This document shows positions 35,301-43,447 of a DNA stretch of 64,000 bases, one piece after another. The notes beneath the pieces are model-generated. The model had not been told where the DNA came from. It saw only the letters and a list, made by a program, of their open reading frames with translations, and did not search any database. Position 1 is the first letter of the stretch. Every line of letters starts with the position of its first letter. The stretch comes from Catenuloplanes niger. Its GTDB lineage: Bacteria; Actinomycetota; Actinomycetes; Mycobacteriales; Micromonosporaceae. The stretch spans positions 1,178,001-1,242,000 of the forward strand of contig NZ_JAVDYC010000001.1 in NCBI RefSeq assembly GCF_031458255.1, written 5' to 3'. The translations under genes and the position numbers were made by a program.

Positions 35301-37079
35301 AAGCCGAGTCAGAGCCAAGTTGATACCAAAAGAGTTGAAACGCTGGCACTAGCCGGAATCCCCGATCTAGTGATCGATGGAACCGTTGAGGTCTCGGCCA
35401 TGGCGGCTTTTGTAGGATCTGCCCGACAGTATCCATACCTTCTTGGCCTTCAACCTGATCTATACCGCTGCTTCATGGAATCGATGTGGCGACACAGCTC
35501 CAGGCGAGGCACAATCGGGATGATCAGTCTAAACACTCACTTTACCGACGAAAAAGCAGGGCCGCTACGCTCCGAATTGTACCACCGACTTCGTCGGCAC
35601 TGGCACTTTATCAACGAACTAAAGCTCTTCGAAATTCATCATCACAATCACTTCGGAGTGACCATTCACGGCGCCAGAAGGGAAAATCCGGAGTTCACCC
35701 AAGCCACCTCGCTCTATCATCCGGACACCGCAGTTCGATCACTGACACATGATGGGTCCGGATCCGAGCCCGGGCTAAAAGACGATCAGGGCCGCTGGGA
35801 TGTGCGCCCACATCGTGCCCGAATTTCGCGCATTACAGAACCCACGCTTCGCATTTGGCATGCCGCACTAGAGGCAAACGACGTTCCAGTGACGCAAACT
35901 CGGATGGCGTATACCGTAAACGCATCCACCGCGACCGCACTCGAGAAGCTCTCTAAGGCGACGCGAATTGAAAGCTTAAAGCTGCAATTCTCTGCCGGTT
36001 GGCACGAGAAGAATGATCGAATTAAAGGGCGATTCCAATCGAACTGGGCAATTCCTAAGAACTGGAATTCTGCAATTCTCCAGGGGCCACATCTATATGT
36101 TTCAACCCCGCTATACAAATTTCCCAATCCAACCATGCGAAACAACCAAGACTGGTCCGCAACGGATTTCGAAAGACTAACGGACCAAGATATTCCCGCG
36201 ACCGCATACCAACCGATCGGGGAGCTCCGGGATTACGACCGCGCGTACACGGACTGGGGTAACGGGTCGCACTCAGACCCAGCCAGAGACCACTACCGCC
36301 TGGCCTGGCGAGCCATGGCAGATAGTCAGAACGAGCGCACACTAATCCCTGCAATCATTCCTCCCGGCTCTGCCCATATTCTGACGATTTATTCAGCGGC
36401 GCCCCTCGACCGAGATGCCTCAAGCCTGGCCATTGCAACCGGGTTCCTGTCATCGATTCTTTCGGACCTTCTTGTCAGAGTTTCCCCAAAGTCAGCAATT
36501 CTTGCCGGAACCATCGATCGACTCCCGATCAACATCAGCCATCCCTTATCTGCAGAAATTGCCCTTCGAGCACTTCGCCTAAATTGCATCACCCTGGCCT
36601 ACGCCAACCTTTGGCGAGATTGCTACAAAGAACTTTTTGAGAAAGACACGTGGGCCACCAGATCCCAGCATATCCGCAGAGTAGAACTAGGCAAAGTGAG
36701 CCCGTATTGGACCTCGCAAACGCCACTAAGGATCGCCCTTGATCGCAGGCAAGCGCTGGTAGAGATCGATGCACTGGTCGCCTTAACACTGGGGATTTCA
36801 GCAGAGGAGTTGTGTACGATCTATCGCGCACAATTTCCAGTTCTTCGCGGATATGACCGTTCCACCTATTTTTATGATTACAATGGGCGCCTTGTCCCTA
36901 ATGCTGTTCTATCCGCATGGCGTAAGAAAAAAGACCGCATTAGCGAGGACGAGCGCACCGCCACCAACCAGGCAGGCACCACTTACACCTACGAGCTGCC
37001 GTTCGTCACCCTTGATCGGGAGGCGGACATGACCGAGGCGTACAACCACTTCGAGCAGCGGCTTCGGGAGCGTTCGTGA
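32370..37079 (+). CDS. N6-adenine DNA methyltransferase (PglX/DrmMI-like)
   Basis: A 1569-aa gamma-class adenine methylase. SAM motif I is C-E-P-A-L-G-S-G-A-F near residue 569, followed by V-Y-G-V-D-L-N. Catalytic motif IV N-P-P-W lies near 951, and a long C-terminal target-recognition region follows. The size and layout fit PglX/DrmMI of BREX and DISARM, which mark host DNA. From about 35300 to 36960 the DNA is clearly A/T-richer than before or after, with A/T-ending codons. This coincides with the predicted recognition domain and suggests a swapped module. ATG 32370 overlaps the helicase stop; its own end overlaps GTG 37076. Confidence 0.88.
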   Translation: MSVSDAILVGEAWISEHYFTTETTKESFQAKVLERRKEWDAEAAAGRRTPRSRFTEARLELEADLAKLTELADVEADLGVTDRHTTDDALASIYERIIGLLELRDHGLNVQENGPILRVSAPGITDRAPLAVVRAQPAGTVEDVLAKDGPTLAAPVRLDEDGDELTSAARLVSALFREDDAPSLILILAGRWAVLAEQERWAEGRYLAVNLQLICERNDTKRGGEIDRALTCLSAESIAPDGDGSLWWNGVLEESIKHTVGVSKDLRDGVRLSIEIIANEVVQRRRAKGLDPLPATEAQPLAKQSLRFLYRILFLLYAEASPELGVLPIGAPEYDQGYSLDRLRELVQVELATPRARAGTHLYESLGVLFRLVDQGHVLEEPDEEALTTQGLTFNPLRADLFRPEATAHIDEAGLGNAALQQVLTHLLLSKEKRGKDRGFISYAELGINQLGAVYEGLMSYTGFFAETDLYEVAKGGDGSKGSWVVPVSRADGIAATDFVKQLNVATGEMQPVLHEQGSFVFRLAGRERQQSASYYTPEVLTRFTVGQALEELLTEETRASEILEMKICEPALGSGAFAIEAVRQLAEEYLKRRQAELIDEGKRIDPDDYPRRLQEVKAYLALHNVYGVDLNATAVELAEVSLWLDTMVQGLSAPWFGLHLRRGNSLVGARRAVYTRKQVADKSWLGAVPTEVPLTPLREDMAERRVGTDGIHHFLLPADGWGSAADATEAAKLAPEAAKALKTWRGKTKTKPTKAQLDGYAELAHRVETLWQIAWRRLDIAEKSIRRDIPVWEAGPLDDGATIQREEIERALADEGGAYQRLRRVMDAWTALWFWPLTEAAATVNGVVITPPTTEQWIAGLQGLLGRNPDVRKRGKSAETSFSADMDWHALNEAEPLELGLASANSIGEVLRDHPWLVVCERIAERQGFFHWNLDFATVFARGGFDLQVGNPPWVRPRSDVDALLAEGDPWWQLAQKPSQSQVDTKRVETLALAGIPDLVIDGTVEVSAMAAFVGSARQYPYLLGLQPDLYRCFMESMWRHSSRRGTIGMISLNTHFTDEKAGPLRSELYHRLRRHWHFINELKLFEIHHHNHFGVTIHGARRENPEFTQATSLYHPDTAVRSLTHDGSGSEPGLKDDQGRWDVRPHRARISRITEPTLRIWHAALEANDVPVTQTRMAYTVNASTATALEKLSKATRIESLKLQFSAGWHEKNDRIKGRFQSNWAIPKNWNSAILQGPHLYVSTPLYKFPNPTMRNNQDWSATDFERLTDQDIPATAYQPIGELRDYDRAYTDWGNGSHSDPARDHYRLAWRAMADSQNERTLIPAIIPPGSAHILTIYSAAPLDRDASSLAIATGFLSSILSDLLVRVSPKSAILAGTIDRLPINISHPLSAEIALRALRLNCITLAYANLWRDCYKELFEKDTWATRSQHIRRVELGKVSPYWTSQTPLRIALDRRQALVEIDALVALTLGISAEELCTIYRAQFPVLRGYDRSTYFYDYNGRLVPNAVLSAWRKKKDRISEDERTATNQAGTTYTYELPFVTLDREADMTEAYNHFEQRLRERS

Positions 37080-40000
37080 GCGAGCTGCTGCCCACAGTCC
37101 AAGCTGCGAACGTCCGGCACAGCCTGGTTGACTATCTGACCACGACCTTCGCGCTGACCGACTCGGACGCGCGTGACGGGCTGGACCGTTTCCTGTCAGA
37201 GCCGGTGAACGGCATGTTCAAGGGCCCCTACGTGCGCCTACGGCTGCCGTTCCGCCCTGCGGACGAGGGCTGGCGGGAGCACCTGGACTGGTACGAGGGC
37301 CACAATCCGTACGGTCATCAGGCAGGTGCCTTTGCCCGTCTCTCCTCAAGAGCCGGCCACCGGCCGAAGCCCACGCTGGTCACCACCGGCACCGGTTCCG
37401 GCAAGACCGAGGCGTTCCTCCACCCGATCCTGGACCACGTGCGCCGCGCCCGGCTGGAGGGCGTGACCGGCACCAAGGCGCTGATACTCTACCCGATGAA
37501 CGCGCTCGCCAACGACCAGGCGAAGCGTCTCGCCGGTCTGCTCACCTCGCACTCCGAGCTGTCCTCGATTACCGCTGCCCTCTACACCGGCCAGAAGGGC
37601 AAGCCGCGGACCATGGTCTCCGCGGACGGCCTGATCACCGACCGCGGGATCATCCGCGACAGTGCGCCGGACATCCTGCTCACCAACTACAAGATGCTCG
37701 ATCAGCTGCTCCTGCGGCACGACGACCAGGGCCTCTGGCAGCAGTCCGCGACCAGCCTGCGCTACCTGGTGCTGGACGAGTTCCATACCTACGACGGCGC
37801 GCAGGGCACCGACGTTGCCATGCTGCTACGCCGTCTCGGCCTGGCGTTGAAGAGCCACTGGCACGACGATGATCCCGGCCTGTCGAGCGAGGATCGTGCC
37901 CGCCCACTCGGCCTGATCACACCGGTCGCGACATCAGCGACGCTCGGTGACAAGGGCGATCCCGGCGCAATGCTGAGCTTCGCGGAGACCGTCTTCGGTG
38001 AGAATTTTCCGCCGGAGGCCGTGGTGGTCGAGTCCCGTCAGACGTTGGATGAGTGGGTCGGCGACGCCGCGGCCACCGTCGACGCCGCCGGGTTCACCGC
38101 GCCGCACGACTTCCCGATCGCCGAGATCCGGGACGCGGTCGAAGCATTCGGCACCGACCCGGACGGCGAGGCGCTGGCCCGTACCGTCCTCGGAAGGCTC
38201 TGGAACGGTCCGGAGGACCGTCTTGCCACCGCAGGCCCCGAGCTGCTGCTGGCGCTGACGAAGGCGAACCAGCTCGTGCAGGAGCTCGCCTTCGAGTGTG
38301 TCGACGCGGTCAGCCTGGACGACCTGGTTCGCCGGATCGGTGGGCAGGCCGGCCGCCGCACGTCGAGCTTGGCCGCTGGCAACGTGGACGAGGACTGGAC
38401 GACCGTCATCTCGGCCGTGGTCGCGACGCTCGGGCACGTTCGCGCGCTCGTCGGCCGGGACGCGCTCTCCGTCGAGGTGCATCTGTGGGTGAGGGAGCTG
38501 ACCCGGATCGACCGGGCGGCGGACACCACGGCGAGCTTCCGGTGGGGCGACGACGGCCCGCCGGTCGCGGGCGGCGACACCGAGGATGTACGCCCGTCCT
38601 TCCCGGCCGTGCACTGCCGTCATTGCGGTCGATCCGGCTGGGGCGTCGCCCTCGCCCCGGTCGGCACCAGTCTCGCGGTCGACGACGAGTCGATCCGGCG
38701 CAATCACGCGACGCGGGAGGGTCGTTTCCGGGCCCTGCTCTACGCGCCGGCTGAGGCGGGCGCCGCCTATGCGGGCGGCGGGCTCTCCGAAGGGCTGGCC
38801 TGGTTCTCGGTGCGCGGCCGTGAGCTGCGGTACGAGGTGCCGGCCGACGACGATCCGGAGCTGCGTGATGGCTGGATCCTGCCGGTGCTGACTAGCGCCG
38901 GCAAGGATGCTGACAAGGATGCCCGGGATGACAACTGTCCGTCCTGCGGGCAGGCCGACGGCATCCGCTTCCTGGGCAGCGCGATCGCGACCCTGGTGTC
39001 GGTCTCACTGTCCACACTGTTTGGCTCCGCCGCGGTGGACGTACAGGAGAAGAAGGCTCTGGTCTTCACGGACTCCGTGCAGGACGCGGCGCACCGCGCG
39101 GGCTTCGTCGAGGCCCGCTCGCACACCTTGACGCTGCGTGCGGCGCTGCACGCCGCGGTCGCCGCTGGCTCGATCAGCCTGGACATGCTGGTGGAGGAGG
39201 CGATTCAGCAGACCGGCCGGGATGCGTTCCAGCGATATCGGCTGCTCGCCCCGGACTGCGCGGATCGTGACTCGTTCGCCCCGTTCTGGACGACGTCCGC
39301 GCTGCGTGGCGTGCCGGCTCCGGTGATGCGCCGTGTCCGGCGTCGGCTGGCGCTCGACGTAGCGCTGGAGTTCGGGCTCAACTCCCGGGTCGGTCGCACG
39401 CTCGAGCTGACCGGCGCCGCCGCCGTCGAGGTCGCGGCGGGAGCGCCCGCGCGGATGGCTGCAGCCGCCCGTGCTGCGCTGCACGGTTTCACTCTGCAGA
39501 ACGCGCTCGACGCGGACTCCGGCGAGCCCAGCGACGACGCGCTCGTGCAGTGGGTCCGCGGCGTGCTGGACCGGATGCGGGTGCAGGGCGCCATCGACCA
39601 CCCGTGGTTCGTCACGTACCGGCAGGAGGACGGGCGGCGCTACTCGATCTGGGGCGGACGCCCCCGCGCGGACGGCATGCCGGCGTTCCCTCGCGACCGG
39701 CCCGCCCCCGCCTATCCGAGGGTCGGGGGTGCGGCCGACTCGGGCGGCGACAACCTCGACGCGGTCACATCGTCGCAGTCCTGGTACGCCCAGTGGACGT
39801 CTCGCGTACTTCCGGTCAGCCCGGCTGACGGCGGCAGGCTGGCCCGGTTGCTGTTCGACCGGCTGGTGCGGGACGGCGTCCTCACGGCGACTACCAGTCA
39901 GTCCGGGGCCACGGTCTACGGAATCCCGGCATCCGGCGTCGTCGTCATACCCACCTCGACGGACGACCTGGCCGCCGGTCATCACATGTTGGCCTGCGAC

Positions 40001-43000
40001 ACCTGCCGCTCGCTCACGCCTGGCAGCGTCGCCGCCGTCGAGCAGCTCGACGGCGCGCCGTGCATGCTCGTCCGCTGCCGTGGCCGACTCACCAGGGAAC
40101 CGCTGCCGGACAACTTCTATCGCCGCCTGTACGCGTCTCCGGACATGCGGCGGATCGTGGCCCGTGAGCACACCAGCCTGCTCGACGACGAGACCCGCGT
40201 GCGGTACGAGGAGGGTTTCAAGAGCGCCGCGACGGTGCCTCAGGCGCCGAACGTCCTGGTCGCCACGCCCACGCTGGAGATGGGTATCGACATCGGCGAC
40301 CTGTCCACCGTGCTGCTCTCCTCACTTCCACGGACCGTCGCCTCCTACCTGCAGCGTGTCGGCCGTGCCGGCCGTCTGACCGGCAATGCGCTGAATCTGG
40401 CCTACCTGACCGGCCGCGGCGACCAGCTCCCCAAGCTGGGCGAGCCACTGTCGGTGATCAACGGCGAGGTACGGCCACCAGCCATTTATTTCCAAGCCGA
40501 GGAGATCCTTCGCCGCCAGTACACCGCCTGCTTGGTCGACGCCATGGCCCGCGATCCGCTCCGCAAGCGGCCTAGAAGCGCCGGCGGGGCGATGGGGTCA
40601 AGCGATCGGGACTCGTTCCTCGGCGATCTGATTGCCGCCGCCGAGGCGGGTGGACAGCAAGCGGTCGAGCGTTTCACCGACTCGCTCGCCCCACTCCCGC
40701 AACAGGTCATCGATGATCTGAAGGGCTGGGTACGGCCGATCGCCGGCGCGGGCACGAGCATGTTCGCCGCTCACGTGCACACGGCGAGCCGTCGCTGGCA
40801 GGTGACGGTGGAGACGCTCAAGCTGCGCGAGAAGGAACTCGCGAAGGTGATCCCCGAGTTGGAGGCCAAGGAGCAGTCACCGGCAGCCACCGACGACGAC
40901 CGGCGCGCGCTCCGATCCGCCCGGGCGACCCGCTCGCTGACCCAGGGGCAGCTGGCCCACCTCCGCGGCGAGTACTGGATCGGCGTGCTCGAAGAATACG
41001 GCCTGCTGCCCAACTACACGCTGCTCGACGACACCGTCACGCTGGACGTGGGCATCAGCTGGACCGACCCGGACTCCAACGACTTCCGAAACGATCACGC
41101 ACAGTTCCAGCGTGGGTCAGCCCAAGCGATCCGGGAGTTCGCGCCCGGCGCCACGTTCTACGCCCGTGGCTGGGAGATCGCGATCGACGCGATCGACCTG
41201 GGCATCGACGGCGAGTCCATCCGCCCCTGGACGTTCTGCCCTGCCTGCGGCTTCGCCGTCGACACCGCGGCCTCCGGCCAAGAGCGGCAGGTCACGGCGT
41301 GCCCACGGTGCGGCAGCACCGGGATCGCGGACACCGGACAGCGGCTGGACGTGGTCGAGCTCTCGCACGTCTCGGCCGAGGTCCGACGGGACGAGGCGAT
41401 GATCTCCGACCGCCGCGACCAGCGGGAACACATTCCGTTCCAGGTCATCACGGCGGCCGACATCGATCTGGGCAACATGCAGCGACGATGGTTCGCCGAG
41501 GACACCGGGATCGGCTGCACCTACCTGCGCACGATGGATCTGCGCTGGATCAATGTGGGCGTGCCCGGGCACGGCGCCACCCGGATCATCTCGGCCGACG
41601 AACGTACCGGCTCGCTGTTCCGGGTCTGTTCCGGGTGCGGCAAGCTCGACACCGACACAGGCCGGAACAAGCCTCACGAGCATCGTGCGTGGTGTCTCTA
41701 TCGGACGGCGATCACGGAGAGCACGGCGACGATCGCATTGTCGCGCACGTTGCGCACCCAGGGCCTGCTGATTCGTCTCCCGCATGCGGTGACCCTCGGC
41801 GACGACTTCGCCGTGCCCAGCATCGCCGCTGCGCTTCTGCTCGGCCTGCGCGAGCAGGTCGGCGGGCATCCCGATCACATCCGGGTCGAGCACGTCATCG
41901 ACCCGACGCTCAGCGACGGCACGGACAACCACGACGCGCTTCTCCTGCATGACGTGGTGCCCGGCGGCACTGGATACCTGGCCGATCTGGCCGCTCCGGA
42001 GCAGCTCCGCGAACTGCTCGATCTTGCATGGGAGCGAGTACGCAGATGTGAGTGCCAGTTTGAGGAGCGGCTAGCCTGCCATCGCTGTCTGTTGCCGTTC
42101 GCCGCACCGGCTGCTGTACGGCGTACCTCACGAGCGGCAGCCGTGCGTCACCTCAGCGCTTTGCTGGGCCTCGCGGATGACGCGGAGTCGACCGACGGGC
42201 CTGCCTGGAGGATCACCGAGACCCCACCCCAGGATGATCCCGAGTCTCACCTCGAACAGCGGTTCCGAAAGGTCTTCCTGGAGGGGTTGAAGGCCGCTGG
42301 TGCTGCCATCACCGAAGTCCCGAAGGCATGGGGGAATGCGCTGCGGTTCACCCTGCCTGGTGCATCTCGCCAGTGGACGCTTACGCCGCAGGTCAATCTC
42401 GAGAACTCGAGGCCAGACTTCGTTCTCGAGTCGAACGACACTTCTGTTCCTGCGGTCGCCGTCTTCACGGACGGCCGCTCTTTCCACGCGGTCGCCTCGC
42501 GTAACCGGTTGGCGGATGATGCAGAGAAGCGTGGCATCCTGCGCGATACCGGACGGATCGTCCTGGCGATCAGCGCACAGGACATAACAGATGCGGAGCG
42601 CGGCACGGTCGCCGCCCCGAGCTGGTTCGTACCGGCTGCGGTGGCGAAGCTACTCAAGCAGCAGCAGTTCCTCACGACCCCGGCGGCGTACGACGGCCTT
42701 CGCGCCGGGCCGCTCACCTGGCTGCTCAACTGGGTGGCAGAGCCGAAGCCGGCGGACATCGGCATCGTCGCCAGAGCGGTACCGATGTTCATGCTCACCG
42801 GCCAGAAACCCCATAAGGTCGCCGACGGCGTCAGTCTGGCGACCGCCGGACGGGCGGCGCTCCTCGGAGAGGAAATCCCGGCTGGCACCCGATCTGTGGT
42901 GATCAAGCAGTTCGGCTCCCTCGCCGTGGTCGTCGAGTCCGCTGCCTCAGAAATCGGCGTCGCGCTCGTCCTCGACGACCGAGACGAGATGCTCGACACG

Positions 43001-43447
43001 GCTCACGCTGGCGCCTGGCGGCTGTGGCTACAACTCGCCAACGCGCTCAGCCTCCGCGACTGGCCGACCGTCATCACCACAACGAGCCTGACGGTGCAGC
43101 AGACCAAGACTCCTTCCCCGAAGACCGAGGCAGAAGCGGACGCCTTGCCGGCGGGGACCGACGAAAGCTGGCTGGCTCCCTACGAGTCGGCAGCACCGGG
43201 CATCGAGCGCCAGCTGATCCGTCTGCTCGCAGAGCACGGCGGCATCCAGGCGCCAGTCGTCGGGGCCGAGGGTCCGCAGGGCATCCCGATGGACCTCTCC
43301 TGGCCGGATCGGCAGGTCGTCGTCGCCGTCTACGACATGCCGGACGAAGACCGGGCCGATCTGACTGCCGCGGGCTGGGTCGTGGTGGAGGCTGAGCTGG
43401 CAACCATCATCGCGGCGCTGGCCCCGACCGAACTTCTGGAGCACTGA
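37076..43447 (+). CDS. Giant DEAD-box helicase with DUF1998 and nuclease-like tail (DrmA-like)
   Basis: A 2123-aa SF2 helicase. Motif I is T-G-T-G-S-G-K-T near residue 103-110, motif II is L-D-E-F-H-T-Y near 232, and motif VI is Q-R-V-G-R-A-G-R near 1093. Several Cys pairs suggest zinc ribbons (C-R-H-C, C-P-S-C, C-P-A-C with C-P-R-C, C-S-G-C). The DUF1998 segment G-G-T-G-Y-L-A-D-L with C-E-C-Q-F and C-H-R-C-L-L lies near 1630-1690. A tail at about 1720-1845 contains R-P-D-F-V-L then V-A-V-F-T-D-G and D-A-E-K-R, like Vsr/PD-(D/E)XK nucleases. It may combine DrmA and DrmB roles. GTG start overlaps the methylase stop. Confidence 0.85.
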   Translation: MSELLPTVQAANVRHSLVDYLTTTFALTDSDARDGLDRFLSEPVNGMFKGPYVRLRLPFRPADEGWREHLDWYEGHNPYGHQAGAFARLSSRAGHRPKPTLVTTGTGSGKTEAFLHPILDHVRRARLEGVTGTKALILYPMNALANDQAKRLAGLLTSHSELSSITAALYTGQKGKPRTMVSADGLITDRGIIRDSAPDILLTNYKMLDQLLLRHDDQGLWQQSATSLRYLVLDEFHTYDGAQGTDVAMLLRRLGLALKSHWHDDDPGLSSEDRARPLGLITPVATSATLGDKGDPGAMLSFAETVFGENFPPEAVVVESRQTLDEWVGDAAATVDAAGFTAPHDFPIAEIRDAVEAFGTDPDGEALARTVLGRLWNGPEDRLATAGPELLLALTKANQLVQELAFECVDAVSLDDLVRRIGGQAGRRTSSLAAGNVDEDWTTVISAVVATLGHVRALVGRDALSVEVHLWVRELTRIDRAADTTASFRWGDDGPPVAGGDTEDVRPSFPAVHCRHCGRSGWGVALAPVGTSLAVDDESIRRNHATREGRFRALLYAPAEAGAAYAGGGLSEGLAWFSVRGRELRYEVPADDDPELRDGWILPVLTSAGKDADKDARDDNCPSCGQADGIRFLGSAIATLVSVSLSTLFGSAAVDVQEKKALVFTDSVQDAAHRAGFVEARSHTLTLRAALHAAVAAGSISLDMLVEEAIQQTGRDAFQRYRLLAPDCADRDSFAPFWTTSALRGVPAPVMRRVRRRLALDVALEFGLNSRVGRTLELTGAAAVEVAAGAPARMAAAARAALHGFTLQNALDADSGEPSDDALVQWVRGVLDRMRVQGAIDHPWFVTYRQEDGRRYSIWGGRPRADGMPAFPRDRPAPAYPRVGGAADSGGDNLDAVTSSQSWYAQWTSRVLPVSPADGGRLARLLFDRLVRDGVLTATTSQSGATVYGIPASGVVVIPTSTDDLAAGHHMLACDTCRSLTPGSVAAVEQLDGAPCMLVRCRGRLTREPLPDNFYRRLYASPDMRRIVAREHTSLLDDETRVRYEEGFKSAATVPQAPNVLVATPTLEMGIDIGDLSTVLLSSLPRTVASYLQRVGRAGRLTGNALNLAYLTGRGDQLPKLGEPLSVINGEVRPPAIYFQAEEILRRQYTACLVDAMARDPLRKRPRSAGGAMGSSDRDSFLGDLIAAAEAGGQQAVERFTDSLAPLPQQVIDDLKGWVRPIAGAGTSMFAAHVHTASRRWQVTVETLKLREKELAKVIPELEAKEQSPAATDDDRRALRSARATRSLTQGQLAHLRGEYWIGVLEEYGLLPNYTLLDDTVTLDVGISWTDPDSNDFRNDHAQFQRGSAQAIREFAPGATFYARGWEIAIDAIDLGIDGESIRPWTFCPACGFAVDTAASGQERQVTACPRCGSTGIADTGQRLDVVELSHVSAEVRRDEAMISDRRDQREHIPFQVITAADIDLGNMQRRWFAEDTGIGCTYLRTMDLRWINVGVPGHGATRIISADERTGSLFRVCSGCGKLDTDTGRNKPHEHRAWCLYRTAITESTATIALSRTLRTQGLLIRLPHAVTLGDDFAVPSIAAALLLGLREQVGGHPDHIRVEHVIDPTLSDGTDNHDALLLHDVVPGGTGYLADLAAPEQLRELLDLAWERVRRCECQFEERLACHRCLLPFAAPAAVRRTSRAAAVRHLSALLGLADDAESTDGPAWRITETPPQDDPESHLEQRFRKVFLEGLKAAGAAITEVPKAWGNALRFTLPGASRQWTLTPQVNLENSRPDFVLESNDTSVPAVAVFTDGRSFHAVASRNRLADDAEKRGILRDTGRIVLAISAQDITDAERGTVAAPSWFVPAAVAKLLKQQQFLTTPAAYDGLRAGPLTWLLNWVAEPKPADIGIVARAVPMFMLTGQKPHKVADGVSLATAGRAALLGEEIPAGTRSVVIKQFGSLAVVVESAASEIGVALVLDDRDEMLDTAHAGAWRLWLQLANALSLRDWPTVITTTSLTVQQTKTPSPKTEAEADALPAGTDESWLAPYESAAPGIERQLIRLLAEHGGIQAPVVGAEGPQGIPMDLSWPDRQVVVAVYDMPDEDRADLTAAGWVVVEAELATIIAALAPTELLEH

